A DNA stretch of 64,000 nt from Ceratothoa steindachneri (Eukaryota; Arthropoda; Malacostraca; Isopoda; Cymothoidae): NCBI GenBank assembly GCA_963969495.1, contig OZ018318.1, positions 174,208,294 to 174,272,293 of the forward strand, written 5' to 3'. Position 1 is the first letter of the stretch. Every line of letters starts with the position of its first letter. Of the stretch, positions 1-12,062 are shown in pieces. The notes under the pieces are model-generated. The model was not told where the DNA came from, made no database searches, and saw nothing but the letters and a program-made list of their open reading frames with translations. A program made the translations under genes and the position numbers.

Positions 1-600
1 GTATTTTTTGTCAATAATCTGCATAATTTTTACATATCTATAGTCAGGATCATATTATTAATTGTAATAGTGCTAAACTATTATTATATGTATAAACTAC
101 ATTTCAAGGAATATTTTGGAATGTATCTCTATTAATACTTTCTCAAATTTTAATATTATCCCTGGATGTTTAGCCTAGATCCTATCATATCTAATTATAT
201 TAAAACACAAATTAAAGTCTTTAAATAATTTGTACCCGCTAGTTAGGGTTTTGATTCAGGTAGCCTTTTTAACCCCCCACTCCTTACTATTTAAGAAATT
301 GTCTGTCCTGACTTACGTTATTCCATGAAGAGCTCTTTTAGAATAAAGATGAAAGCACTCGGAATCGTTTTTCCATTTTCCTTGTGGTTGTTATTTATCA
401 TAATTTTGACTCACGTGCAAGTTTTTAATTTCTTTTCACGTAAATCCTATATTATAATTAAGAAAAGAGTAAATGTTTTATGAATAACAGATTATTTCAA
501 TTTATTTATATTTGCCACTAGTTTACTTCCCGTGATAGGCTTTACTGCACACTTTGTGTATTCTCTTTCCACACTTTGTGCAGTGCAGTCGTGTGTTCTT
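1..600. other. AT-rich stretch, no gene seen
   Basis: No coding segment is recognisable. An 11-bp motif CACACTTTGTG occurs twice, at 548-558 and 570-580, just beyond the 3' end of the piggyBac remnant. It could belong to that element's non-coding end, but I found no terminal inverted repeat to prove it. Confidence 0.4.
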
Positions 601-627
601 TCTACAGAGGCATTATCTCCCTTGAGT

Positions 628-2110
628 CTATGAGTCCAGAAAGGAATTAACTCTGTCGTACCGCACCTTTATTGCGGGTTGTGCGGATGGTACTCCAAGC
701 CTCTTCCTCTCTTCTTGAAACCTTATCATTTCTCGAGCAATTTCTTTCCTGAAAATTATGTCTGACATACCTGCCGATATACCAATATTTTGGTAGAATC
801 TGAATACAACCACCACTTCCAGATTCAGAATGTTTGAGAAAATTAGCCACCACCATTTCTTTGAACGCATTTCTTTTTTGTACATGTGAATGAGATGTGG
901 CTTCTCAACTTACTTGTTATTCTCCTTCTTCACACGGCGTTGTACTTTGTGAATTGAAGTCAAGCCATAGCATTCGCTGGCAACCGTAACACTAGAGTTC
1001 TCATTCCACCTCTCACACAATATGTTCCTTCTGATTTGTAGTCGAAATTGCCTCACTCTTTTTTTCAACTTCGTTCTTTGAAAGGAGAATACATTTGCCT
1101 GCTATGTTATCTCAAACAGTTCCGCAGGCTCGAGAACCTTCTGCAGGGAGTTATTTCGGCAACGCATGGCTTGTGAACAAATTGTCAAAGAACACTACAT
1201 AATGCTCAGCATTTCCAACTGGCTGCAACATTGACTTCACGACATGTGATCCCCGTTGATGAGACTTCGAGTCACACTCTTTGCCACACTAGATTTGAAA
1301 GTTTCATGGATATTCATCTACCCCACATAGGATCCACATTATATCCACATCTCATTGGTTGTTCCTTATGAACTGCTTAGCAGAGTGATCACCATGATAT
1401 GGAATCATAGATTCATCAATGCTTAGTAGTTCTTGAAAAAAACTAAACTTTTGTTAGTTACTTTTTATCAATTCAAGTAAGAGCAAGATGTTAGGGACGT
1501 TTGAATCTGGTAGATTTGAGTTATGAGCAAGGTGCAGGTATCTTTTGATTGTACAGAACCTGTCCCTGCTCATTGTTCTAGCAAATATAGGTGCAACCAA
1601 ATCTTCACCTGGAGACTAATAATCATTTTCTAATGGCAAACTGTGGTATCCACTTATAAGCAATAGTCCCTGGAATTTATTCATTTCTCCCTTAGTGACA
1701 TGAAAGTTTGATGGATTCTTGTCTCTAACGGCATACAAATTTGTTTGTTTAGTCATGTATTGGATAGTATGAAGTCCAAAGAACAAGTTGAATATTTCAT
1801 AAGGCTCCTTGCCAGAATGATTGTCTCCCACCTTCTGCCACATGCAGCGTGTTTGTAAATTAATCTTTCAATCTTCCTCCATCGCCGAATTTTCCAATTT
1901 TCACTCTCCTCAGCAAATTCTTTCTCTTCTACATCTTCGTGAACTTCTACCTTACCACTAACTTCATATGGAATCCAATCCTCGTCTAAAATCTGATCAT
2001 TATCCAGTAGGCAGCAGCACCACGCCAACTTTCTGACTTTTGCTTTTCCTAACATCATCGTTTGCCGCTTTAAGATGTATGAATTGAGTAAATTGTCTTC
2101 CAGGACTGAA
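628..2110 (-). pseudogene. piggyBac-family transposase, decayed
   Basis: This is a minus-strand transposase remnant of the piggyBac (DDE) superfamily, in several frames. In coding order: an acidic N-terminal part with LDEDWIPYEVSG (about 1970), a segment reading IFNLFFGLHTIQYMTKQTN and FQGLLLISGYHSLP (1843-1630), SRDRFCTIKRYLHL, the first catalytic-Asp block SIDESMIPYHGDHSAKQF (about 1420), HYVVFFDNLF-type second-Asp block (about 1190), a block ending KPHLIHMY, and KKWWWLIFSNILNL near 830. The family normally has GVDxxD, with the third catalytic Asp, between the last two blocks. Here HMYKKEM runs straight into RSKKWWW, so roughly 18 codons are missing. Frameshifts and stops occur between 890 and 1610. 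The element cannot encode active transposase. The open frame continues upstream to 2307 but that extension does not look like piggyBac. Confidence 0.8.
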
Positions 2111-2309
2111 AAGAAACGCAATATAAGTATATCAGAAAAGATCAGCATAGAAAAAGCTGAACTAATGAAGCTGATAACATCGTAATGTATAATCTCGTTT
2201 ATTATCAGTGACCATAAATGAAGGGTAAATGTAACTATAAACACACACGTGCCTGCTTGCACACACATACAATAAAGTAAAACACTACAATAAGAGAATA
2301 CTGACATAA

Positions 2310-3290
2310 TGAAAACGAGAATTTATTACAGTTAAACCTACGTGTCAATAGAAGACACGTCCATGCTTGAGGATGAGTGAATACCAGGTCAGAGTGGAGG
2401 CAGAGACACTGAGCTTATAATATTGCGCAGTTGTATCAGACTACAACAGGGAGCCAACATGTCTAAGCCTGTATAACCACACTCACACGTTAGCTCTTGC
2501 GATCACATAGATTTTTATGGGACAACATGCCAACGTTTTCATTTTAAGAATCTGTAAATTATGTTACTATAAATAATAAAAGCTAAATTATTTTCATCAT
2601 AATGATAATCCCATCTGAAAAAATAGTGTCTGATGAAAAATAAGACGAGGTATTGTAGCCAGAAGACGGGATATCTGACTAATGGCGAAGTTCAGAAGAA
2701 AAACAGTGACGGTAACTGAAAATGGTGATATTAAAATATTAAAAAATATATTAATTTACGTAAATTTATACGATATAACAATATATATTACTTAGTTAAC
2801 ATCAGTCAAAGTATTTTCGTGTTTCTTAAGAGCAATTAAATATATACTGATTTGATCGTGAATATTTATTCCCATGTTCACAAAATGGGAATTTTGGCCC
2901 TTAAAAAGATTAAATAAAAAAAGCTAAATTACAAATAACATAAATCAGGTACAGAACAGAGGGGATTGGTTTTAAACCAATGAACATCCTTTGCACAGAC
3001 TCTAAATGAAATACATTGTGAACAAAGACCAGCTTATTTGATTGCAAAGAATATAGACAGAAAAGATTACGACATTATCACATAATTAATATTAAGTACA
3101 ATGCCAGAGAGCTAAATCATAAGCTAAAATACTCTCGGCATTAGATATCTTTTGCTATGGCACTTATCCAATCTGTTTCTGAAATCTAATGAGACACCAT
3201 TTTTTGTGTCAATTGAGTAGAAACAGATTTTTCAAACTTCTAGAATAATTATTCGCTAAAATCATTTTTCACTGTTTGGCGAAGAGATAA

Positions 3291-3293
<3 letters not shown>
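2310..3293. other. AT-rich stretch, no gene seen
   Basis: No coding segment or RNA gene is recognisable. It lies upstream of the piggyBac remnant and may include its 5' flank. Confidence 0.4.

Positions 3294-3352
<59 letters not shown>
3294..3352. repeat. (TA)n microsatellite
   Basis: An uninterrupted run of about 29 TA dinucleotides. Confidence 0.98.
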
Positions 3353-3355
<3 letters not shown>

Positions 3356-3829
3356 TTTCTGCAATAAAATTGTATATAACCAACATAAAGAGAAACCTTA
3401 TTCAGGACAAAGTGATCGTTTAAAATTGTATGGAAAAATCACGAAAAAATCTATTGTTTCTATGATAACATTCCAACAGTGAAGCTACGATTTTCTCTCT
3501 AAATCAAGTATGCTGATTCCGAAACTCAATTCAGAATTGCTCTTACACGTAAGGTTACTGAGTTACACACACACTCTTTAGTTACACATATGGGCAGTGT
3601 GGCTTCGGTTACCATAGGGAGAGAATGTGTTGTGTGTGTTTGGTTCCTGCGTTACACTCCTGCTTTATCACTTTGTCAAATTTAGCCATTATAGTAGTGG
3701 TGTTGACACGGCATTTACATACAGTGATTAATTGCATTTTTCTTTCAGATTTATCTCTCAATTAATTTGTAAATGAAATAAGATTGTACGAAAGTATATA
3801 ACAGGATATATACAAAATAAGTTGCAAGC
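3353..3829. other. Flank upstream of family copy 1
   Basis: No gene is visible. The stretch contains short GT/CA-rich runs (TTACACACACACT near 3560, TGTTGTGTGTGTTTGG near 3630) and leads into the start codon of copy 1. It may hold the element's 5' non-coding part. Confidence 0.3.
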
Positions 3830-5450
3830 ATGAATCGGCGGGGATGTATGAATAGCCCAGACAATTTTTGTTATATCTGTGGAAGATATACTCCAAGCAA
3901 CTTGGGGAAAAATTTAGCTCAAAGAGTAAAAACTGCATACAATTATTATTTTGGTTGTAAAGGTGGTGACCAAGAAAAGCCCAGGGCTCCTTACAAATTT
4001 TTTACTTTGTGGTATAGGAGGCTCACAGAGTAGATAAATGTCTAACGGAAGGGTATGCCTTTAGCCGTACCAATGGTGTGGCGTGAGCCAACAAATCATG
4101 TTTTTGATTGCTACTTTTGTATGACAAATATTGAGGGATTCTCAAATAACAACAAGTCAAAAATTGTATATCTACATTGTTAGTCAGCTATAAAACCAGT
4201 CCCTCATAATATGAAGATGCCAATCTCAGTTCCTTTATCAGCTAGTGCAGTTAAAGAAGATAATTCATCACCTGAAGAGAAGGTTAACAATGATGATGAA
4301 ATGTATGAGGATGATTCTAAGGAAAAGAAGATCCAGTTTATATATTAAGAAAGATTGAATGATATGGTGGGGGATTTGTCATTATAAAAGGACAACGCAG
4401 AACTGTTGGGCTCCAGACTACAGCAATGAAATCTTCTAGAGGACGGTGCAAAAATACCTACTTTCCGTAAACTCCATTAGGCCATAGCTGCCTTCTATAA
4501 AGAATAAGATGGTGCTTGTTTCTGTACTGATGTTAACGGCCTAATGAATCAGCTAAGAAATGAGCATTGACCTAATGAATAGAGACTATTTATCGATACA
4601 AGCACGGCTAGCCTCAAAGCTGTGTTGCTACACAATGGTAACAAAAAACCTTCAATTTCTGTCGCACTTATTGTTGGGATGATAGAGACATATAACTCAA
4701 GGAAATTTATTTTGGAAGGTGTTCATTACTCTCATCATAATTGGAATATCCTTGGTGATCTAAACGTAATTTCTTTATTTCTTGGACTGCAGCTAGGATA
4801 TACACATAATATGTGCTTCTTATGCCTATAGAACAGCCGTGACGACAGGAATCATTTTTTTGTCAAAAAGCAGCCTGAAAGAGAAGAACAGATAGTTGGC
4901 CAATAGAATATAAAGCACATGCCTTTGAACTATCCACAAAAGATCTACCTTCTACCATTTCCTATCAACTCGGCCTTATCACGATTTTTGTTAAATCAAT
5001 GGCCCATGATTTTGATGGATTCCTGTATCTCAAAGATAAATTTGGTGCATTTTTCTAGGACCAAAGATCAGAGAATTGATACGTAAGAGGGAGTTCCAAA
5101 ATAAACTAACTCCACTTGAGTTGGCAGCATGGGATTCATTTGTCCATGAAGTGCAGGCTTAAAACTATGAATAACTAGTAGACAACATGCTAAAGGCCTA
5201 TCAACGAATGTGGCTTCTGATGTCTATTAAAATGCATTTCTTGCATTCTAATCTAGATTTCTTTCCATCTAATATGGGTGATATTAGTGACGAACATGGG
5301 GAAAGGTTAAACCGAGATATGGCAATGATGGAAAGCAGATATCAAGGCCGCTTCGAGGAAAACATGATGGGTGATTACTGCTGGTTCCTACAACGGGTGG
5401 ATCCTATATCCACGTACAAGGGCAAGAGCAAGAATCCCCAAATTTTTTAA
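3830..5450 (+). pseudogene. Uncharacterised multicopy arthropod ORF family, copy 1
   Basis: This is the most complete of four copies in the window. I recognise the pattern as an uncharacterised, highly repeated arthropod ORF family with no known function. The N-terminus at 3830 reads MNRRGCMNSPDNFCYICG, with three cysteines in a possible zinc-binding arrangement. After a stop at 4031 a shifted frame gives MPLAVPMVWREP and a CYFC pair (about 4052-4120), then an acidic linker (about 4250-4330). A central block reads RLFIDTSTASLKAVLLHNGN (about 4590), followed by WNILGDLNVISLFLGLQLGY and CFLCL (4740-4830). The C-terminal block is open from 5187 and contains MSIKMHFLHSNLDFFPSN, DEHGERLNRDMAMMESRYQG and GDYCWFLQRVDP. 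Several stops and frameshifts break it. Its repeated occurrence suggests a mobile or amplified element, but no terminal repeats or transposase-like catalytic motif were seen. Confidence 0.75.
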
Positions 5451-8085
5451 GAAATTTATAGTTAGGTGAGATATGTAATATATATCTTGTGTGGGTCTGC
5501 AAAAGGACATACATAATGCCAAATGGGGTGCCCCGATTCCTAACCTTTTGCCCAGAAACGTCTTATTCTTCTCAAAATCTTAATACTTATATCATTAATT
5601 GATCCAAGGTGACAAAGTGAGCCATATAGCCTAGTTGCATAACTCAAGATTCTTACGTGCTAGGACAAATCTGAGCACAAATTTGGAATCAACGCACTGA
5701 AATTAGTGAGTTACAAAAACATTTACTCAGGTAGCAGAGATAAACTTAAAACTTGTTGGCTCATGTTTTCTATCTATTAATTCTAGTATTCTAATTGCTT
5801 GGTTGTGCGCTTGCCTGTAATGAAATTTAGCCGCGAAGCCGGCATCAGAATGTTCTTCGAATCTTAATATTTTGCATCCAACCTGGAGGAAATTTTGTCT
5901 ACCGGATTTCGATTTTGATTATTTTGTTAGGTAATTTTTTAAATTATTTTCAAAATTTGTTTTAATTACAGTTTTTGGTTTTATATGTATTCGAATTTTA
6001 GAACTCAATGAATGATCTCAAGTCAATCTTTAGGATTTTTATGATATATTTTACTTTACTCCTTTACAAAGAAAAAAGGAAATGATCTCTAGAAAAGCTA
6101 TTGAAAGTAGTTATCGTTCAAATCAAAGAAAAATAATATATTAGGAAAGTTCATCGGATAATCATCATCCGCTGATTTACAATCCATTAAATCATATTAG
6201 AGTTGAAATAATATTTACATATCTACACTTTGCTAATAATAATATCATACGCGAAAATAACGAATTGAAAAGTATTATATCAGAACCCTAGTAAAATAAC
6301 TGAATAAAATCTTTTTCCCTGCGATCTATCTTTTGAATTTACAGATTTGTGGAATAAATGTGGAAATATTTCGAGCCTTATGGTTGCAAACAATTTACTT
6401 ATGGTAATCTATTTTTAGGAGGTTTCGAGATTTGATGAGCAAAACGATACTTGGGTATCCTTGTGCATATACTCGTATGTAATTTGTTCGCACTTCTAAT
6501 TAATCTTTGAAGTGCATCCTATTGTATAACTAATAAAGGTTTTGAATAAAGCAATAAGAGCAATAAAACAATACGAGAGGTAAAGAAAGAAACATGTCCA
6601 TAGGAAAGAAAAGGATATTCTGAAAAAACTCAACAGTGGCTCATTCAATTATAAAAATTGCCAAAACAATGAATACCAATAGGTTGATGTAATGATTACA
6701 ATTTTGTTCGAATGCATTAGCTTTTTGTTGCGTTACGCAAGATTCTTGCTACCTTGCGGCAGGATGAAATTCGTTCTCAAATTATGCAGCTGCATCTCAG
6801 GAATATCTCTGATTCAGAGGTGGCAAAAGTAAGGACAATAGACCAGAACATTTCCAAAATATAGAAATACACCTAAAGCAAAGAATGGTACTCACCCCTA
6901 CTAAGCTATCTGATTGATTTATCACTTAATGATGCTTTAAACCTACAAAAATATGCTCCTTAAAATCTTATGGCTTTTTGTATTTGAGAAATGTCTAGAT
7001 CGGGTTTATTTACAGAGAAAGATATAGTAATGAACGAGATGGACTTAGAGAAATAAAATATAAGACACCTGAGATACCAGATTTAACAAACTAGGTGATT
7101 ACCTAAAAAATGGAAGTTATATATCATGAAAAAAATGTTAGTGAAATTATACAAGGTTATATCAAAATATATTCCTAGCTTCCTATATGTAGGACATAAA
7201 TTTTAGGGAAAATTATCCGTTTTAAAATAATGTTCAACTCCATGCTCAAATGTTATTTACCATTAGTTTTATTTATTTTGTTAAAAAAAATAGCGTTCAT
7301 GATAAATTGGTTTAATAGTTTTTGTGTAGGACTTGAATTTCTGTCTAAGAATTGACCCGCTTCTTCCTTTTCTAGGTGGTACAAGAACAAAACTATATAG
7401 AGCTTATAATATTACAAGGAAAAATTCCCTATGATAAAACAAAGAATTAAATCTCTTTAGAAAGTTAAAATAATGAAATGTTCTAATAAAAATTCCGAAA
7501 TTATTAATATACCAAGGCAATTTTCATGGCCCCTATGCGAAAAGTCAAGTCATTTATAAACCACCAAAAAGCCACTTGTTAAGACATTGCTAACAACTTT
7601 GGTAATGGAAATCTAAACTTGATTTTAGTCTGACTGCTGATAAAGATTAAATAACAAATTAAAATTAGTCAATTTTATGCCCACACTTACGTGATCAGTG
7701 CATAATCCTCATTATCTAAACAGTTCTTTTCATGATACACTACTATTATGGCTACAGAAACAATAAACATAATCTCGAGCGAAACATAAATGTCAAACTG
7801 AATCTAACAAAGAATTACCCCAAACTCCAAGATTATGTAGGATTTGACCTTTCTCTCTATATCAATTTCAGAACAAATTTTTTTATTAATGTCCATTTAT
7901 GCTCACATGTTTATTATAAAATACTAACAAATTTAAATCTGTAATAAATCAAAACTATATAAGTTATTGACAAGCTATTCGTATTTTTCTAGAGAAACTA
8001 TTCAAATATATAGCAACCTTTACTACAGACATATAGTCTTTAGTTAAATAAACCAAAATATATTTAGAGACAATATGGGTTGATA
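5451..8085. other. AT-rich stretch with weak exon candidates
   Basis: No transposon protein is recognisable. The only coding-like signals are a few short open segments with splice-site-like borders between 5831 and 7450, listed separately and in the findings. An isolated open frame at 7732-7944 is AT-driven and unconvincing. Confidence 0.35.
6721..7450 (+). other. Candidate terminal exon pair of a host gene
   Basis: Two open segments are joined by a plausible GT-AG intron. The first (6721-6828, exactly 36 codons) follows CATTAG and ends AAA before GTAAGG; it includes LRKILATLRQDEIRSQ and LHLRNISDSEVAK. The intron (6829-7375) ends in a strong pyrimidine tract, CTTCTTCCTTTTCTAG. The second (7376-7450) continues in phase as VVQEQNYIELIILQG and ends at TAA. 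The predicted peptide is charged and amphipathic, unlike translated AT-rich noise, but I recognise no family. No promoter or upstream phase-compatible exon was confirmed, so chance remains likely. Confidence 0.22.
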
Positions 8086-9103
8086 CGAGGGGCGGTCAAT
8101 AAGTTTTGCGAATTGGTAGGGCAAAACAGAGGAAGGGGGATGGCTGTTTGTGGAGGTGTTAGGACAAGTTATGAAAAGTCAGGACCTGCAGCCGCACGCT
8201 CCTGCCTCGTCTATTTAAAAAGCAGTACCTGATCGCACATCGTCAGTCACAAATTTTTCAACAATGGAGAAGGTTGAGCACCACGCAATGATCAAATTCT
8301 CACCAAGGAAGGCAAGAATGCAAAAGAAATCCATGAACGCATGGTTGTAGTGTACACCGACACCACCCCTTCCTATGCAACCATTCCTCGCTGGAATAGG
8401 GAGTTCCGCTATGGTCGTGAGTCCCTTGAAGATGAGCCCCGTCTAAAACACCCGTCAGACGTGACCAACGAGGACAATGTGGCCGTGTGGAGAGGATGAT
8501 CCTCGAAAATCAACGGGTGAAGGTCGAAGAAACCGAGCGAAAACTTGGAATATCACATGAAAGTGTTATCAACATCATCCACAACAATTTTGCCATGACC
8601 AAGGTCTCTGCTCATTAGGTCCCTAAAAGCCTCACGGCCCATGATCGACTTCAACGTCGTTAAAGTTGGAAGGAGCTGCTGCTCCTGTATAAACAAGACC
8701 CCGCGAGATTCAATTCACGCATAGTGACTGGTGATGAACGTGGTTCCATCACTGGGATTCCAAGACCAAGCTCGAAAGCATGGCTTGGAAGCACAGGGGC
8801 TCGTCGACCTCCATCAAGTTTCGGACCCAACCCTCAGCCAGGAAGATCATGGCCACCATCTCCTGGGATTCTGAGGGAGTGTTGATGGTGGACTATGCGC
8901 CTCGTGGAAGGACCATCACAGGCTAATATTACGCCGAGGAACTGGCTGGGCTGAAGAAGTGCATCCATCAGAAGCGGCACGGAAAGTTGACACGCGGTGT
9001 CCTGCTCCTCCACGACAATGCCTCTGTCCACAAGGCCAGAGTTGCACAAGCTGCCCTGCGCGAGTGCGGATTCGAGGAGCTCAAATGCCCATTTCACGGC
9101 ACT
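8086..9103 (+). mobile_element. mariner transposon, 3'-truncated
   Basis: A mariner element starts at 8086 after a TA (8084-8085) with the inverted repeat start CGAGGGGCGGTCAATAAG. The transposase ATG is at 8264. Readable blocks are an N-terminal helix-turn-helix region (KEIHERM, ATIPRWNREFRYGRESLEDE), a linker (SHESVINIIHNNFAMTKVS), the first catalytic Asp in TGDE (about 8730), and the second in VLLLHDNASVHKARV (about 9010). The sequence stops at FEELKCPFHGT. In this family that point precedes the YSPDLAPSDY block with the third Asp, so the third Asp, the C-terminus and the right TIR are missing. A TAG near 8615 and several frameshifts also break it. The left TIR and coding pattern match the mariner at 59135-60051. 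Confidence 0.92.
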
Positions 9104-9480
9104 TAATCCATTAGACGTTTAGATATAACCTATGACCAGAATTGTGCAAATTTCATTGGAATAGTAGTCACATAAAACTACCTTTGGCTATCGCAGCATT
9201 CATACCAGATTTTTTTGTCTAATGTGGAGGTTCATACTTAAACCAGTTTAGATTTCTATGAGCTATATTTGTTGATAATTGCGATGAAATACCTTTTCGA
9301 AGAAAAATGTGTCCCATCAGCCCAAAACATTATGCAAGTGGACTTATCTTCTTCATAAAACCTATGCACAATATTTTTCCATTTATTAAAATGACATGAA
9401 CAATTGCCACATTTTTTACTATTCGACTAATTTTCTTTTCTTCTTTTAAGCAAGTTTTCCGCTTCAACATGGCTGCTCAT
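9104..9480 (-). pseudogene. Possible Tc1/mariner-like transposase scrap
   Basis: Immediately after the mariner truncation point, the minus strand can be read as a fragment with FYEEDKSTCIMFWADGTHFS followed by a broken NKQN-like and EPPHQTKKSGM segment. This vaguely resembles the first-Asp region of Tc1/mariner-type transposases that have an asparagine-rich segment after it. Stops and frameshifts are frequent. The assignment is tentative. Confidence 0.2.
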
Positions 9481-10001
9481 TTCAAATTCTCATCAACGCA
9501 AAACTTCATAACCCTTACCATTTAGACTTTATTAATACAGAAATAAGGGTCAATATTATTGGAGAGTAGATAATTTATTCCTTTTATTTTATTTTGTTCC
9601 TTGACTTCACTCAATTTACCATTTCAATAGCTTTCATTTATTAGTAATTTTAAATATAATCGTTAAAGTTGGATCATAATTTGGCACGAGAATTAATCAC
9701 TTAGATACCTGGCATAACTTAAAAAAATACTTGATTTCAAAGAATGCTTCGAATATGTATATAAATTGCGTGCGATTAATGATAATTTATTTTTTTTAAT
9801 GCTTTGATATGGTGATTGCTTATGGTAAAACTATGAAGATACACTAATATGGTTATAATATGCTTTTAGAAAACTAGAGGGACATGATTTAGTGGACCTG
9901 CAGCAAAAATCTATTAGATTTGGTCTCAGAAACCTAAATTACCCCTTGTGACATTGGTTTAACCTTCATATCTCTAGGAATGGGCAAGTAAGCATCTTTA
10001 G

Positions 10002-10015
10002 CCACTAGGTGGCGC
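10002..10015 (+). promoter_or_regulatory. CTCF-like motif
   Basis: CCACTAGGTGGCGC matches the published CTCF consensus CCASYAGRKGGCRS at every position. CTCF is conserved in arthropods. It sits in one of the few stretches here not obviously derived from a transposon. A single match by chance is possible in a 64-kb window, so binding is unproven. Confidence 0.4.
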
Positions 10016-11194
10016 CAACTGGTGGTTAATTCATAATATATTTGAACTCATTAACCTTAATTACCTTTCCTAGAATTGATTTTAGCTGGCTATATTGAGC
10101 CAGCGACTCGTTGCTGAGAGAAGTTGAACACAACACAAGATTTGGATAACCCATAGACCTGCTTGCTTCGTCGCTGTTTAGTATTTGCTAAGAAAAATAG
10201 GATATTTCAATTGATATATGCAATCAATAATGGAAATTAGATGAAAATGTTCTAATAAAAGTTTACCAATTAACAATCAGGCACATTAAAATATTATAAG
10301 TTATAATAATTACCTGTAATTTAATAGGTTATCCGAGCCGCATTGAGCAGTAAATTTATCGATTGACTTTATGGTCGAGCAGAGCACTTTTCATCTCTAA
10401 AAGTTTTCAATGCTTTGATTTTGTAATACTCCACAAAGTGGCCTCGGTTACGTTTCTGTGTTTTGGTTTTGAGTAAATAACTTTCCTTCAGCACAAAAGA
10501 ATATTCTGTTTTTGATCCCTTAACCGAAACCTTTAAATTTCGTAAAATTCCATCCCTCCAGTGTGGGATAATTCCAATAAATTTGTATTAAAAGGCAATT
10601 ATTATTTTTTAATTTAGAGGCTGTTAGGTTATAGGAATAGCATCATATTACATTATAAATTATTTTTACGGGAATTTTGAAATGGAAGACTTTGCCCCCC
10701 TACCCCCTTTCAATTGTGGGGGTTCAACCCCCGTGCCGGAACAACTTCTATTTTAAAATAAACTAGTAGTATTCTTAATTCAAAAGCTTAGCATTCAATT
10801 TTAATTCAAAGGCGATTGCCAGATGTCGTTAGGCACTTTAATTTTCATTGTTTTTATGCAGTGATTATAGAGTTGAGAGTTACAATCCTTACCACGAATG
10901 CTATTCAAATCAATCATAATTTCTTTAATATTGAATACATAATATCCATATTATTTTTTAATTCAGAAAAAGATTCACTTCAAAATGTTATACCAGGTGA
11001 CTGACAAAATTGTCCACTCTTTTATAATGCTGTAATTAGTTAGACAATAAAACTTGCAGGTAGAAATATGTATCAGTACTAAGAACAATATTTGAAATTT
11101 TATTAGCTAGCTTAGGTAGCCTAGGTTTGAGGAAGATACTCTATCTCACCCTGGAATAGCCTATCTATGCAGGTATTCTGTTTTACGTTCTCAA

Positions 11195-12001
11195 AATGGC
11201 ACAATTAGCTCAAGACGATGCAAGTTTGTCGTGGAATTAATGGTTCGACATGTCTCCATAATCAAATCAATTCTCAAAAAATATTCGTAATATAAAGTGA
11301 AACAAAAGTTAATGTCATCAAGAAAATCTCCTTGCAGGAGAATCAACGAATGTTATCATTTTTTTAAAGGTTAAAGAAATGTACGAAGATAAACAATTAT
11401 TATTGAATAACATAATTTTCAGTGATGCATGTCATGTTTACCTGAAAGGCATTTCAGATAAACATAAATATCGGAGGTGGTCACTAAAAGAAATAATTAA
11501 TTTCATAACTTTTACAGCCCCAGAGATACGTGTGGTGTGGACTAAGTGGAAATAAGATTTGGCCCTTATTTCTTTGAAGACTATGAAACAACACAAGCTC
11601 AGTCAATTAAAGCTGCCAGATATCTTGATATGCTCAAAAGCATTTTTGCCAATAGCATATATCCTGATAAATGATTAGAGCATGATGGCACTATAGCCCA
11701 TATTTCATGTGCCACCATGACATGGTTGAATGCTTAATTCCCTCAAGGACTAATGTCGCATTGGACAAATTTCTCCCCTCCAATCAAATCACCTGACTGC
11801 TTACCTTTAGCCTACTTTCTATGGAGTTTTGTAAAGGAAAGACTATTTCGAGCTGCCCCATTTAATATCGCAGAACTGAAGAATGAGTTTCGACAAATCA
11901 TTTCATCCATCAATGTTAATATTTTGCAAAATGCCCTAAAAAGTTTGGATCTTTTCTGTTTGGCGGCAGGCGGATCTTTTGTACTAGATTTTCGACAATA
12001 A
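11195..12001 (+). pseudogene. Tc1/mariner-superfamily transposase, decayed
   Basis: This plus-strand remnant belongs to a lineage different from the two mariner copies with CGAGGG ends. The first catalytic-Asp block is IIFSDACHVYLKGISDKHK (about 11405-11470). It is followed by VVWTKWK and FGPYFFEDYETTQAQSI (about 11560-11600), then LEHDGTIAHISCATMTWLN (second Asp, about 11675-11730). The third-Asp block reads PIKSPDCLPLAYFLWSFVKE (about 11775-11850). The C-terminal helix region NEFRQIISSINVNILQNALK is open to the stop at 11999-12001. All three catalytic Asp positions can still be located but in different frames, with stops at about 11555, 11672 and 11736. The N-terminal DNA-binding domain is poorly preserved. 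Confidence 0.72.
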
Positions 12002-12062
12002 TGCAGTTTTGAAGGCTGAATACAAATATGACATTAATATTAGGGAGAAATGAAAGGAAGAA
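11945..12062 (+). repeat. Left arm of an inverted pair of transposase tails
   Basis: The last codons and 3' flank of the Tc1/mariner-like remnant recur in reverse orientation at about 12645-12765. Shared landmarks are GATCTTTTCTGTT, AATAATGCAGTTTTGA, GCTGAATAC and GAAATGAAAGGA. Confidence 0.7.

Larger units (their letters stand above)
9104..11190. other. Non-coding stretch
   Basis: Apart from the weak transposase scrap at the left edge, nothing coding is recognised. Two short signals are notable: a CTCF-like motif at 10002-10015, and a perfect 7+1+7 palindrome at 10718-10732 (GGGGGTTCAACCCCC). The open frame at 10816-11004 has no recognisable features. Confidence 0.35.

Noticed and set aside
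1753..2307. 184-codon minus-strand open frame as a complete gene
   Set aside because: Only the central part (about 1880-2060) fits a piggyBac N-terminus. The 5' extension is hydrophobic AT-driven translation and the 3' part runs out of the transposase frame.
10718..10732. T-arm-like palindrome GGGGGTTCAACCCCC as part of a tRNA
   Set aside because: No anticodon or D arm in the preceding 70 bases.
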